From the NCBI RefSeq assembly GCF_000745345.1, contig NZ_JQNR01000004.1:496001-560000 (forward strand): a DNA stretch of 64,000 nt, written 5' to 3'. The position numbers were made by a program, and so were the translations under genes. Below are positions 51,413 through 61,272 of this stretch, in pieces. The notes beneath the pieces were generated by a model. It did no database searches. It saw nothing but the letters and a program-made list of their open reading frames with translations, and had not been told where the DNA came from. Position 1 is the stretch's first letter. Each line of letters opens with the position of its first letter. This stretch comes from Actinacidiphila yeochonensis CN732 (lineage in GTDB: Bacteria; Actinomycetota; Actinomycetes; Streptomycetales; Streptomycetaceae).

Positions 51413-54175
51413 ATGGCGGGTGAGGTGGCTGACGGTCGCGCGGCAGGCGCGGCGAGGGGAGTGGCTCAGGTGGGCAGCACGCTGGTCGAACGGACGGCGG
51501 CGGCGGAGGGCGACGGGGCCGGGGACCGGAGCGCGGGCGGTGCGGCGCCGCCGGGCGGTGTGCCCGCGGCGGGCGGCGGCCCGGAAGCCGCGCCGGCGGC
51601 CCCGGCCGCCGGCGCGCCCGGCCCGGCGCCGGGGAGCACGGCCGAGGCCGGCTTCGAGGACGGCGCGGCTTCCGCGCCGCCGACCGCGGGAGCCGACGAG
51701 GGGCCTGCGGCCGGCGGTGCGGAAGGGAGCGCCCGCGGCACCGAGGGCGAGGTCTGGACCGGCGCCGGCGAAGGGCTGACCCCGCGCGGGATCAGGCTGG
51801 TCTTCGTCGGACTCATGCTGGCGCTGCTGCTGGCCGCGCTGGACCAGATGATCGTGGCCACCGCCCTGCCCAAGATCGTCGGCGAACTGCACGGCCTGGA
51901 CCGCATGTCCTGGGTCGTCACCGCCTACCTGCTCGCCTCCACCATCGGCCTGCCCGTCTACGGCAAGCTGGGCGACCTCTTCGGCCGCAAGCGCGTGTTC
52001 CAGTTCGCGATCCTCACCTTCGTCGCCGGCTCGGCGCTCGCCGCGTGGTCGCGGTCGATGAACGAGCTGATCGCCTTCCGCGCCGTCCAGGGCGTCGGCG
52101 GCGGCGGGCTGATGATCGGGGTGCAGGCGATCATCGCCGACATCGTGCCGCCCCGGCAGCGGGGCCGCTTCATGGGCCTGATCGGCGCGGCCTACGGCGT
52201 CGCCTCCGTCGCCGGGCCGCTGCTCGGCGGCTTCTTCACCGACCACGCCTCCTGGCGCTGGTGCTTCTCCATCAACGTTCCCTTCGGCCTGCTCACCCTC
52301 CTGGTGATCAGCCTGGTGCTCAAGCTGCCCAAGCCCGCCGCCAGACCCCGCCTGGACCTGCTCGGCGCCCTCCTGCTCGCCGCCGGCTCCACCTGCCTGG
52401 TGCTGCTGACCACCTGGGGCGGCTCGACGTACGGCTGGCGCTCCCGCGAGATCACCGGCCTCGCGGTCGGCACCGTCGTCTGCGCCCTGCTGTTCCTCCT
52501 CGTCGAGCGGTTCGCCAAGGAGCCGATCATCCCCCTGCGGCTGTTCCGGGACGGGGTGTTCAACACGACGGCGCTCATCGGCGCGGTCGTCGGCGTCGCC
52601 CTCTTCGGCGCGGCCAGCTACCTGCCCACCTTCCTCCAGATGGTGGACGGCGCCAGCGCCACCGGCTCCGGCCTGCTGATGCTGCCGATGATGCTCGGCG
52701 TCGTGGTCGCCTCCATCGTCTCCGGCCAGCTCATCAGCCGCACCGGCCGCTACAAGGTCTTCCCGGTGCTGGGTGCCGCCCTGTCGGCCGTCGGCATGTA
52801 CCTGCTGTCGCTGCTCGACGTGCACACCGGCCGCCCCGAGTACAGCGCCTACATGGCCGTGCTGGGCCTGGGCATCGGCATGATCATGCCCGTGCTGGTG
52901 CTGGCCGTGCAGAACTCCGTGCGGCCCGCCGACATCGGCTCCGCCACCAGTGCCAACAACTACTTCCGGCAGATCGGCGGCTCGGTCGGCGCCGCCGTCT
53001 TCGGGACCCTGTTCGCCGACCGGCTCACCCGCCGGCTGGCCGTCGAACTGCCGCACGGCGTGCGGCTGCCCGACGCCCAGTCCGTCACCCCGCAGCTGGT
53101 CCGCACCCTGCCGCCCGCGGTACGCGAGGGCTACGTCCACGCATACGCCGAGGCCATGCCGCGGATCTTCCTCTACCTGGTGCCGGTCCTCGTCCTCGGC
53201 TTCCTCTTCGCCTTCCTGCTCAAGGAGAAACCCCTGGTGACCCAGCACGGCCCCGCCGCCCAGACGGCGTACGAACCCGGTTTCGACCCCGGCTACGCCG
53301 TGGCCCACGACCCGGCGGGAGAGCTCGGCCACGGCGCCGGCGGCTTCACGGCGGCCACCGGCACGCTCCCGCCGCCCGTCGAGTCGGCGGTGCCCGGCGC
53401 CCGGCGCGGCGCGTCCGGCGGCATCCCGGTCTGCGGCACCGTCCAGCACTCCGACGGCACCTCGGTGGGCCGGGCCGCGCTCACCCTGATCGACGGCGCG
53501 GGACGGCAGATCGGCCGCGGCGCCACCGCCGAGGACGGCCGCTACGCGGTCAGCACCCCCGGCCCGGGCAGCTACGTACTGATCGCCGCGGCCGGCGGCC
53601 ACCAGCCGCAGGCCGTCACCGTCACCGTGGCGGACCACCCGGTCGAGCTGGACGTGGTGCTCGGTGGAGCCGGGCGGCTGGCCGGCACCGTGCACACCGC
53701 CGACGGCACGCCGGTCCGGGAGGCCGTGGTCACCCTCACCGACGTGCGCGGCGACGTCGTGGCCACCGCCCGCAGCGGCCGTGAGGGGGCGTTCGCGCTC
53801 ACCGAACTCGTCGCCGGCGAGTACACCCTGGCCGCAAGCGCGCCCGCCTTCCGCCCGGCTGCCCTGCCCGTGTCGGTGCAGGCGTCCCGGGAGACCCGGC
53901 AGGACATCGAGCTGGCCGGCGGCGCCGTGCTGCGCGGCACCGTACGGGCGCCCGGCGGCCGGCTGGTGGAGGACGCGCGGGTGACCCTGCTGGACGCGGC
54001 GGGCAACGTCGTGGACTCCGTCACCACCGCCGGCGACGGCCACTTCCGCTTCGTCGACCTGGCCGCGGGGGAGTACACCGTGATCGCCGCCGGCTACCCG
54101 CCGGTCGCCACGGTGCTCCAGGTCGCCGGTGGCGGCCGCACCGAGCGGGACCTGCAACTGGGCCACGCGGACTGA
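51413..54175 (+). CDS. MFS exporter fused to carboxypeptidase-regulatory-like repeats
   Basis: 920 residues. Residues 1-120 are Ala/Gly/Glu-rich. Residues about 126-605 are a 14-helix DHA2-type MFS domain ([53 protein letters not shown]). After a linker come three beta-sandwich repeats of about 80 residues (starting near 671, 754 and 837), each with G-x-V-x-x-x-DG-T-x-V-x-x-A-x-V-x-L and a later YxLxAxxxGY-like pattern, as in carboxypeptidase-regulatory/CNA-B domains. The repeats are probably extracytoplasmic and could bind or guide the exported product (inference). It ends before a strong terminator. Confidence 0.9.
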   Translation: MAGEVADGRAAGAARGVAQVGSTLVERTAAAEGDGAGDRSAGGAAPPGGVPAAGGGPEAAPAAPAAGAPGPAPGSTAEAGFEDGAASAPPTAGADEGPAAGGAEGSARGTEGEVWTGAGEGLTPRGIRLVFVGLMLALLLAALDQMIVATALPKIVGELHGLDRMSWVVTAYLLASTIGLPVYGKLGDLFGRKRVFQFAILTFVAGSALAAWSRSMNELIAFRAVQGVGGGGLMIGVQAIIADIVPPRQRGRFMGLIGAAYGVASVAGPLLGGFFTDHASWRWCFSINVPFGLLTLLVISLVLKLPKPAARPRLDLLGALLLAAGSTCLVLLTTWGGSTYGWRSREITGLAVGTVVCALLFLLVERFAKEPIIPLRLFRDGVFNTTALIGAVVGVALFGAASYLPTFLQMVDGASATGSGLLMLPMMLGVVVASIVSGQLISRTGRYKVFPVLGAALSAVGMYLLSLLDVHTGRPEYSAYMAVLGLGIGMIMPVLVLAVQNSVRPADIGSATSANNYFRQIGGSVGAAVFGTLFADRLTRRLAVELPHGVRLPDAQSVTPQLVRTLPPAVREGYVHAYAEAMPRIFLYLVPVLVLGFLFAFLLKEKPLVTQHGPAAQTAYEPGFDPGYAVAHDPAGELGHGAGGFTAATGTLPPPVESAVPGARRGASGGIPVCGTVQHSDGTSVGRAALTLIDGAGRQIGRGATAEDGRYAVSTPGPGSYVLIAAAGGHQPQAVTVTVADHPVELDVVLGGAGRLAGTVHTADGTPVREAVVTLTDVRGDVVATARSGREGAFALTELVAGEYTLAASAPAFRPAALPVSVQASRETRQDIELAGGAVLRGTVRAPGGRLVEDARVTLLDAAGNVVDSVTTAGDGHFRFVDLAAGEYTVIAAGYPPVATVLQVAGGGRTERDLQLGHAD

Positions 54176-54197
54176 GCCGCCCCCGGCCGCCCGGGGA

Positions 54198-54250
54198 CTG
54201 GGCCCGGCAGCGCACCGCCTCGGAACTCCGGGGCGCGCTGCCGGGCCCAG
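54198..54250. terminator. Strong bidirectional terminator
   Basis: CTGGGCCCGGCAGCGC (54198-54213) pairs perfectly with GCGCTGCCGGGCCCAG (54235-54250), a 16-bp stem with a 21-base loop, between convergent genes. The remaining bases to 54644 show no gene. Confidence 0.8.
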
Positions 54251-54644
54251 CCATGTAGGGGGCGGGGGCTCCGCCGGCCGACTGACGCCGCCGTGACGAG
54301 CGCGCTGCCGCCCCCTACGACGCCGCGGTCCCGAGACCCACGCCGCCGAAGCAGGCCGGACAGGAGCGGTGCTGCCCACCTGCTGCCGTCAGCAGCCCTC
54401 GTGGTGGCAGCCTCCGGAGCCCGGTCGGCCACCTTCCGGGCCGGTCCTCGCGGGCGCGTCCTCCCCTCGGCACCACCGGGTGCGGGCGCCGAGGCCGGAG
54501 GCTTGGCTCCGGCCCCCGGCGGCGGCGCGCGGCAGACCAGGACCGCCGGGCTCAGGCTCGGCGGTCGGGAGGGTCAGGACGGTCAGGCTTGGCGGGCTCC
54601 GGCTGGGCGTCAGGCGTGGCGGCGTCAGGCGTGGCGGGCTCGGT

Positions 54645-56339
54645 TCAGGTCTTGGCGGGCTCGCGCCCCGCGCCGCTCTGGATCTGTGCCTTGTCGCACT
54701 GGGTGCCGCGGATCAGCGCGAAGGAACCGCCGATCTTGTAGGTGCCGGCGGCGGGTGCGTACAGCCGCGTCCAGTCGCCGTCCGGCGCCAGGCAGCCGTG
54801 GTCGGAGTCGTTGGAGCCCTCGATGCCCAGCACCGGGGACCACGGGATTCGCAGCAGCGCCGACCCGCTGCTGGTCATCCGCACCGTCAGGTCGGCCGGC
54901 CCGGCCCGCTCCACGACGGCAGGGTGCTCGGCCAGCGGCAGCGGGTCCTTGACGGAGAACACCCGCCAGTCCGCGTCCTGCCAGACCTCGGTCAGCCCCG
55001 GGGGGCCGGCTGCCACCAGCCGGGCCTCGGCGACAGCCGCGCCGTCCGGCGGCGCCGAGGGCAGCACCACGTACCGCACCCCCCAGTTGCGCAGCCACTT
55101 GTAGTAGGTGGCCCCCGACAGAGTCCCGTCGTAGAAGAGCGCGTTGCGCTCGACGTCCGCCTGCCGGTTCCAGCCGCGCGCCAGGTTCACGTAGGGCGAC
55201 AGGCCCGACGCCTCCCAGTGCGAGCGCAGCGGCACCACCTCGACACGACCCAGGTCGGCGTGGAGCGTTTTGAGTTCGTCGATGAGCGGGGCCGCGTGGT
55301 AGGAGGCCACCGCCGACGAGGTGATGACCTGGTCCACTATCGGCGTGACGATCTGCCAGGTCGCGGCACTGGCGAAGGAGAGCCAGAGCAGCACCGAGCG
55401 GCGGGTCCGCCGGGTGCTCGCCATCGCGACGATGAGCAGCACCGTGCCGCCGAACAGGAGCGCCAGGCGCTCCACGTTGCTGCCGATCGGGGAGGGGATG
55501 ACGAACGTCAGCACCACGCCCAGGGCGTAGACCCAGGACCCGATGAACACCGCCCGCCAGGTCCGCGGCACCACCAGGCCCACCACGACCGACACCGCGA
55601 ACGGGATGATCGCGAAGTACCACTTGAAGGGCTGCACCCCGTAGAACGGGAAGAGCAGCGACGTGGCCCCGATCACGACGGGCGGGGCCGCGGCGATCAG
55701 GTACGCCTCCTTGTGGCGCCTGGTCAGGAACAGCACCGCGGCCACGACCATCATGAAGAGCCCCGCCACCGGGCTGGCCATGGTGGCCAGGGCCGTCAGC
55801 GCGGTGGCGGCGACCACCCGGGAGGGCCGCCCGCGGGCCGCCCGCTCGTCCGGGTAGAGCAGGGCCGCGGCGATCAGGGCGAAGAGCATGCCGAGCGCGA
55901 ACGTCACCCGGCCGGAGACGACATCACCCCAAAGAGCGAGCGTGGTCCACAGCACCGGGATCAGCGGCCGCTTGATCCGCGCCCGGGTGAGCATCAGCGC
56001 GGCCACCCCGGCGGTCAGCGTGCCGGCCAGCACCCCCGTGGTGCGCACCCCGAGTATCGCCATGATGTAGGGCGACAGGATGCTGTACGAGGCCGGATGC
56101 ATGCCGCCGTACCAGGAGAGGTTGTACGTGGCGGAGGGGTGCGCCCTTATGAACTCGGTCCAGGCGTACTGGGCGGCCATGTCGCCGGAGTCCTTGGCCA
56201 GGTAGAGCGCCCACAGCAGGTGGAGCACCGCGGCGAGGACGGTGGCGACGGCGACCGGGTGCCGCCAGTCGATCCGCTGGATGAGCGCCCGTGGACCCCG
56301 GACGGCGGCAACGCGGCGCGCGGGCTGCAGGGTGGTCAC
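54645..56339 (-). CDS. Multi-spanning membrane protein with large extracytoplasmic C-terminal domain
   Basis: 564 residues, GTG start at 56339. About ten hydrophobic segments from residue 25 to about 340 (LHLLWALYLAKDSGDMAAQYAWTEF; YNLSWYGGMHPASYSILSPYIMAILG near the start) are followed by a soluble region of about 220 residues ending with GLSP...GGSFALIRGTQC. The early extracytoplasmic Asp/Glu (DMAAQYAWTEF) and fold order resemble GT-C-type membrane glycosyltransferases, but I cannot assign it; automatic annotations may call such proteins MFS transporters. Regulation unknown. Confidence 0.75.
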   Translation of the reverse strand: MTTLQPARRVAAVRGPRALIQRIDWRHPVAVATVLAAVLHLLWALYLAKDSGDMAAQYAWTEFIRAHPSATYNLSWYGGMHPASYSILSPYIMAILGVRTTGVLAGTLTAGVAALMLTRARIKRPLIPVLWTTLALWGDVVSGRVTFALGMLFALIAAALLYPDERAARGRPSRVVAATALTALATMASPVAGLFMMVVAAVLFLTRRHKEAYLIAAAPPVVIGATSLLFPFYGVQPFKWYFAIIPFAVSVVVGLVVPRTWRAVFIGSWVYALGVVLTFVIPSPIGSNVERLALLFGGTVLLIVAMASTRRTRRSVLLWLSFASAATWQIVTPIVDQVITSSAVASYHAAPLIDELKTLHADLGRVEVVPLRSHWEASGLSPYVNLARGWNRQADVERNALFYDGTLSGATYYKWLRNWGVRYVVLPSAPPDGAAVAEARLVAAGPPGLTEVWQDADWRVFSVKDPLPLAEHPAVVERAGPADLTVRMTSSGSALLRIPWSPVLGIEGSNDSDHGCLAPDGDWTRLYAPAAGTYKIGGSFALIRGTQCDKAQIQSGAGREPAKT

Positions 56340-57045
56340 GTGACCTCTTCCGTTGCGGTACGGGGGCTCCCGGCCGGAGTCCCGTCCGGCGGAGTCGGGC
56401 CGACGGCGCCACCCGGGGGCCCTTCATGGTTCGAAAAACAGGATTCGGACGCTAGCACGGCGGGCAGGGTTCCCACCGCGCGGGCGCGTACCCGAGGCGT
56501 GCGGGACGCGCGCGGAACAGGGCCTCTTGTCGCAGCCCCCTCGCCCGTACCCGTGCCCCACCCCGCGCCCACGCCGTTCGCCTGCCCCCTGTCGGCCACC
56601 GTAGTCGGCCGCGGCCCGGCCGCCGTCCTCGGGTGGGACGTTTCCGGCCGGCCCCGCGGGCACACCAACCAACCACGGACGGGCCCGGGTCCGCCACCGG
56701 TTTCCCGGGGAGGAGAACGGCACGCGGCAGCGGTCGGTAGGCGGCGACGGGACGGGGTGCGGGGCGGCGGTGGCCGCCGGCCGGGCGCGGGTACCGCCGC
56801 CGGCCACGGAGGGTGCCCGCCGCCCGCGGTGCACCGGGGCGTCCGAGGGTGGGGCCGCAGACCGAGGCGGAATGCGCGGAGCGCCGAGAGCCCGCCCTGA
56901 AGCCTGGAGAAGGGGCTGGTCGCGAGTGACGGACGGGCCGGCGACGGGCCTTTGGCGGAGGCGGATAAAGGTATAGACCACTGGTTATCCACAGGGCGGG
57001 CAAGGGGTGGCACAGGCACGTGGTCGCCGCGTAACGTGACGTGCC
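56340..57045. other. 706-bp gap with divergent regulatory sequence
   Basis: No supportable gene in either strand. It separates the membrane-protein gene from the peptidase operon. The right end holds a DasR-like site and one DnaA-box-like 9-mer (below). A short AT-rich patch at about 56430-56455 may be the promoter of the membrane-protein gene. Confidence 0.5.
56967..56982. promoter_or_regulatory. dre-like operator (DasR/HutC-GntR type) before the peptidase operon
   Basis: AAAGGTATAGACCACT agrees at 13 of 16 positions with the DasR element AGTGGTCTAGACCACT and fits the HutC-subfamily pattern GT-N-TA-N-AC. It lies 63 bp before the M55 ATG. Confidence 0.55.
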
Positions 57046-57882
57046 ATGACGAAGATCCTGATCTCGGCGGACATGGAAGGCGCGACCGGTGTGACGTGGC
57101 CGGCCGACGTCCTGCCGGGCAGCGAGCAGTGGCAGCGGTGCCGCCACATGTTCACCTCCGATGTCAACGCCGCGATCGCCGGTTTCTACGACGGCGGCGC
57201 CGACGAGGTGCTCATCAACGAGGCCCACTGGACCATGCGCAACCTCCTGCTGGAGAAGCTGGACGAGCGGGCCCAGATGCTCACCGGCCGCCACAAGGAG
57301 CTGTCCATGGTCGAGGGCGTCCAGCACGGGGACGTCGACGGCGTGGCCTTCGTGGGCTACCACACCGGGGCCGGCACCGAGGGCGTCCTCGCGCACACCT
57401 ACCTCGCCAACTCCATCACCGGAGTGTGGGTGAACGGCGAGCCCGCCAGCGAGGGTCGCCTGAACGCCCTGGTCGTCGCCGAGTACGGCGTGCCCGTCGT
57501 CCTCGTCACCGGGGACGACCGCACCGGCCTCGACGCGCACGGGTACGCCCCGCACGCCAGGACCGTCGCGGTCAAGGACTACGTCTCCCGCTATGCCGCG
57601 GTCTGCCGGCCGCCGGCCCGCACCGCCGCCGACATCCGCGCCGCCGCCCGGGAGGCCGTCCCGCTCGCGGTGCGCCACGAGCCGGCACGACCCGGCTCGT
57701 ACACGGTGGAGCTGGAGTTCGACGCCACCCACCTGGCCGGCGCGGCCACCGCGGTCCCCGGGGTCGAGCACTCCGGCCCGCGCCGCGTCGCCTACACCCT
57801 TCCGACGATGTACGAGGCCGTCCGGGCCTTCAAAGCCGTCACCACTCTCGTGTCCCAGGCCGTGGAGGAGCAGTATGGCTGA
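57046..57882 (+). CDS. M55 family D-aminopeptidase (DppA-like)
   Basis: 278 residues, near the family norm. The DppA signature SADMEGATG opens the protein, with D9 and E11 as probable zinc ligands. H61 (INEAHWTM), H106 (VGYHTGAG) and H117 (LAHTYL) agree with the order of DppA's zinc/catalytic histidines, and E132/E136 lie in GEPASEG. The family releases D-Ala from D-Ala-D-Ala and similar D-peptides. First gene of a four-peptidase operon; its last 8 bp overlap the M20 gene. The start codon has no obvious Shine-Dalgarno. Confidence 0.92.
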   Translation: MTKILISADMEGATGVTWPADVLPGSEQWQRCRHMFTSDVNAAIAGFYDGGADEVLINEAHWTMRNLLLEKLDERAQMLTGRHKELSMVEGVQHGDVDGVAFVGYHTGAGTEGVLAHTYLANSITGVWVNGEPASEGRLNALVVAEYGVPVVLVTGDDRTGLDAHGYAPHARTVAVKDYVSRYAAVCRPPARTAADIRAAAREAVPLAVRHEPARPGSYTVELEFDATHLAGAATAVPGVEHSGPRRVAYTLPTMYEAVRAFKAVTTLVSQAVEEQYG

Positions 57883-59272
57883 GCACACCGCCCCTGGCGC
57901 CGTCGGCGCCCTCGCCCCCTTCGGGGCGTCAGCGGTAGACGACCAGGCGCTCGAAGAGGTGGTCCGCTTCACCTCCGAGCTCATCCGCATCGACACCACC
58001 AACCGCGGCGGCGGCGAGGGCAACGAGCGGCCCGCCGCCGAGTACGTCGCCGAGAAGCTGGCCGAGGCGGGTATAGAGCCGTGCCTCCTGGAGTCCGCGC
58101 CGGGCCGTGCCAACGTTGTCGCCCGGGTACCCGGCACCGACCCCTCGGCCCCGGCCCTGCTGGTCCACGGCCACCTCGACGTGGTGCCCGCCGAAGCCGC
58201 CGACTGGTCCGTGCACCCGTTCTCCGGCGAGGTCCGCGACGGTGTCGTGTGGGGCCGCGGCGCCATCGACATGAAGAACATGGACGCGATGGTGCTGGCC
58301 ACCGTCCGCGCGTGGGCCCGCACCGGCCACCGCCCGGCCCGCGACATCGTCCTCGCCTTCACCGCCGACGAGGAGGACAGCGCCGACTACGGCTCCGGCT
58401 TCCTCGCGAACAAGCACGCCGAGCTCTTCGAGGGCTGCACCGAGGGCATCAGCGAGTCCGGCGCCTACACCTTCCACGCCGGCGACGGCCTGCGCCTCTA
58501 CCCGGTGGCCGCCGGCGAGCGCGGCACCGCCTGGCTGCGGCTGACCGCCCGCGGCAAGGCCGGCCACGGCTCGAAGGTCAACCACGCCAACGCCGTCAGC
58601 CGGCTGGCCGCCGCCGTCTCGCGGATCGGCGAGCACCGCTGGCCTCTGCGGCTCACTCCCACCGTCCGCGCCGCCCTCATCGAGCTGGCCGCGCTGCACG
58701 GGGTGCCCGCCGACCTCAGCAGCGACGAGAGCGTCGACGCCCTGCTGGACCGCCTGGGCGCGTCCGCCTCCCTGGTGCGGCCCACCGTCCGCAACAGCTC
58801 GAACCCCACGATGCTCCAGGCCGGCTACAAGGTGAACGTCATCCCCGGCTCGGCCACCGCCCACGTCGACGGGCGCGTGGTGCCCGGCGGCGAGGAGGAG
58901 TTCGTGACCACCATGGACGCCCTCACCGGCCCCGACGTCGAATGGGAGTACCACCACAAGGAGGTCGCCCTCCAGGCCCCGGTCGACTCGCCCACCTACG
59001 CGGTCATGCGCGAGTCCCTGGAGCACTTCGACCCGGACGCCCACGTCGTGCCGTTCTGCATGTCGGGCGGTACCGACGCCAAGCAGTTCTCCCGCCTCGG
59101 CATCACCGGCTACGGCTTCTCGCCGCTGAAGCTGCCGCCGGACTTCGACTACCAGGCGCTCTTCCACGGCGTGGACGAGCGCGTGCCCGTGGACGCCCTG
59201 CACTTCGGCGTGCGGGTCCTCGACCGCTTCCTGCGCCGCACCGGCGCCCCCGCAGAGAAGGAGACCCGGTGA
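57875..59272 (+). CDS. M20 family metallopeptidase
   Basis: 465 residues, ATG at 57875. M20 landmarks: LLVHGHLDVVPAE with zinc His and catalytic Asp, VWGRGAIDMKNMDA (bridging Asp), TADEED with catalytic Glu, and a late FCMSGGTDAKQFSRLGI. The inserted dimerisation domain is visible (RGKAGHGSKVNHANAVSRL). The family hydrolyses di- and tripeptides or N-acyl amino acids. Coupled to the M55 gene by overlap. Confidence 0.93.
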   Translation: MAEHTAPGAVGALAPFGASAVDDQALEEVVRFTSELIRIDTTNRGGGEGNERPAAEYVAEKLAEAGIEPCLLESAPGRANVVARVPGTDPSAPALLVHGHLDVVPAEAADWSVHPFSGEVRDGVVWGRGAIDMKNMDAMVLATVRAWARTGHRPARDIVLAFTADEEDSADYGSGFLANKHAELFEGCTEGISESGAYTFHAGDGLRLYPVAAGERGTAWLRLTARGKAGHGSKVNHANAVSRLAAAVSRIGEHRWPLRLTPTVRAALIELAALHGVPADLSSDESVDALLDRLGASASLVRPTVRNSSNPTMLQAGYKVNVIPGSATAHVDGRVVPGGEEEFVTTMDALTGPDVEWEYHHKEVALQAPVDSPTYAVMRESLEHFDPDAHVVPFCMSGGTDAKQFSRLGITGYGFSPLKLPPDFDYQALFHGVDERVPVDALHFGVRVLDRFLRRTGAPAEKETR

Positions 59273-61272
59273 CCACCGACGCCACGACCGCCACTCTCGC
59301 GTACGGCACCTGGCCGTCCCCGATCGACGCCGCCGGCGCGGCCGCCCACGACGGTGCCCCGGAGTTCGTCGGCACCATCGGCGAGGAGGTGTGGTGGACC
59401 GCGCCCCGGCCCGCGGAGGCCGGCCGCCGCGCCCTGGTGCGCCGGCTGCCCGACGGCACCGAGCAGATCCCGCTGGCCGCGCCCTGGAACGTGCGCAGCC
59501 GCGTCATCGAGTACGGCGGCACCCCCTGGGCCGGCGCGATCGTCGACGGCTCCGTGCTGGTGGCCTTCGTCCACCACGCCGACCAGCGGCTGTACGTCTT
59601 CCGCCCCGACGCCCCCGACGCCGCCGGCCGGGAGCCGCGCCCGCTCACCCCGCTGTCCGCCGTCGGCGGCGGCCTGCGTCTCGCCGACCTCACCGTCGAC
59701 GCCGCGCGGGGCGAGGTGCATGCGGTGCTGGAGGAGTTCACCGGCGAGGGCTCCCAGGACTGCCGGCGGCTGCCGGTCGCCGTACCGCTGGACGGCTCCG
59801 CCGCCGAGGACCGCGCCGCGATCCGCGAACTCGCGCCCGCCGCCCACCGCTTCGTCACCGCCCCCCGGACCTCCCCGGACGGCAGCCGCGCCGTCTGGCT
59901 GGCCTGGGACCACCCCCGGATGCCCTGGGACGGCACCGAGCTGCGGATCGCCCCGGTGGCCGCCGACGGCACGCTCGGCGAGGGCCGCACCCTCATCGGC
60001 GGCCCGGAGGAGTCCGTCACCCAGGCCGAATGGGCGCCCGACGGCAGCCTGCTCGCCGTCACCGACCGCACCGGCTGGTGGAACCTGCACCGCGTCGACC
60101 CCGAGACGGGCGACGCGGTCAACCTCTGCCCGCGCGAGGAGGAGTTCGGCGGCGCGCTGTGGCGCCTGGGCCAGCGCTGGTTCCGGCCGCTCGACAACGG
60201 GCTGATCGCCGTCCTGCACGGCGTCGGGGCGCCCCGCCTCGGGGTCCTCGACCCGGCGACGGGCGAGGTCACCGACGCCCCCGGCGGCTGGACCGAGTGG
60301 AGCCCCGTCCTCGCCGCCGCCGGCACCCGGGTCATCGGCATCGGCGCCGGCTCCCGCACCGGGCACGAGGTCGTCGAGCTCGACACCGCGACCGGGCGCA
60401 CCCGCGTGCTCGGCAACGCCCACCACGACACCGTCGACCCGGCGTACCTGCCCGAGCCGCAGGCCCGCGTCTTCACCGGCCCCGGCGGGCGCGAGGTGCA
60501 CGCCAGCGTCTACCCGCCGCGCAACCCCGCCGCCACCGGCGAGGGCCCCGCACCCTACGTGATGTGGGCGCACGGCGGCCCGACCAGCCGCGCCGCGACC
60601 GTCCTCGACCTGGAGATCGCGTACTTCACCTCGCGCGGCATCGGCGTGGCGGAGGTCAACTACGGCGGCTCCACCGGCTACGGCCGCGCCTACCGCAACC
60701 GGCTGCGCGACCAGTGGGGCGTCGTCGACGTCGAAGACTGCGCGGCCGTCGCCGAGGGACTGGTGGCCGAGGGTGCCGCCGACCCGCGGCGGCTGGCCGT
60801 CCGCGGCGGCAGCGCCGGCGGCTGGACCAGCGCCGCCGCGCTCACCAGCAGCACCACCTACGCCTGCGGCACGATCATCTACCCGATCCTGGACCTCACC
60901 GGCTGGTCCCTGAGCGGCGGTGAGACCCACGACTTCGAGTCCCACTACCTGGAGTCCCTGATCGGCCCGTTCGCCGAGGTGCCCGAGCGCTACCGCGACC
61001 GCTCGCCGGTCAACCGCGCGGACCGGGTCACCGTGCCGTTCCTGCTCCTCCAGGGCCTGGACGACCCGATCTGCCCGCCCGTGCAGTGCGAGCGGTTCCT
61101 CGAAGCCATCGCGGGCCGCGGCATCCCGCACGCCTACATCGCCTTCGAGGGCGAGAGCCACGGCTTCCGCAAGCTGGAGACCATGGTGGCCAGCCTGGAG
61201 GCCGAACTCTCGCTCTACGGGCAGGTCTTCGGCTTCGAGCCGGACGTGCCGCACCTGGGGCTGACCACATGA
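59269..61272 (+). CDS. S9 family prolyl-oligopeptidase-type serine peptidase
   Basis: 667 residues, GTG start overlapping the M20 stop. An N-terminal beta-propeller (about residues 30-390, blades marked by SPDGSRAVWLAWDHP, WAPDGSLLAVTDRTG) is followed by an alpha/beta-hydrolase domain: YVMWAHGGPTS, YGGSTGYGRAYRNRL, RGGSAGGWTSAAAL (Ser near 515), GLDDPICPPVQ (Asp) and GESHGFRK (His). Oligopeptides enter the propeller and are cut within the domain. No signal peptide, so cytoplasmic. In the peptidase operon it probably degrades longer peptides. Confidence 0.94.
   Translation: MTTDATTATLAYGTWPSPIDAAGAAAHDGAPEFVGTIGEEVWWTAPRPAEAGRRALVRRLPDGTEQIPLAAPWNVRSRVIEYGGTPWAGAIVDGSVLVAFVHHADQRLYVFRPDAPDAAGREPRPLTPLSAVGGGLRLADLTVDAARGEVHAVLEEFTGEGSQDCRRLPVAVPLDGSAAEDRAAIRELAPAAHRFVTAPRTSPDGSRAVWLAWDHPRMPWDGTELRIAPVAADGTLGEGRTLIGGPEESVTQAEWAPDGSLLAVTDRTGWWNLHRVDPETGDAVNLCPREEEFGGALWRLGQRWFRPLDNGLIAVLHGVGAPRLGVLDPATGEVTDAPGGWTEWSPVLAAAGTRVIGIGAGSRTGHEVVELDTATGRTRVLGNAHHDTVDPAYLPEPQARVFTGPGGREVHASVYPPRNPAATGEGPAPYVMWAHGGPTSRAATVLDLEIAYFTSRGIGVAEVNYGGSTGYGRAYRNRLRDQWGVVDVEDCAAVAEGLVAEGAADPRRLAVRGGSAGGWTSAAALTSSTTYACGTIIYPILDLTGWSLSGGETHDFESHYLESLIGPFAEVPERYRDRSPVNRADRVTVPFLLLQGLDDPICPPVQCERFLEAIAGRGIPHAYIAFEGESHGFRKLETMVASLEAELSLYGQVFGFEPDVPHLGLTT

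Noticed and set aside
56985..56993. Perfect DnaA-box-like TTATCCACA
   Set aside because: A single box without clustered copies, AT-rich unwinding region, dnaA or dnaN nearby. It is not evidence of an origin; noted only because it adjoins the dre-like site.
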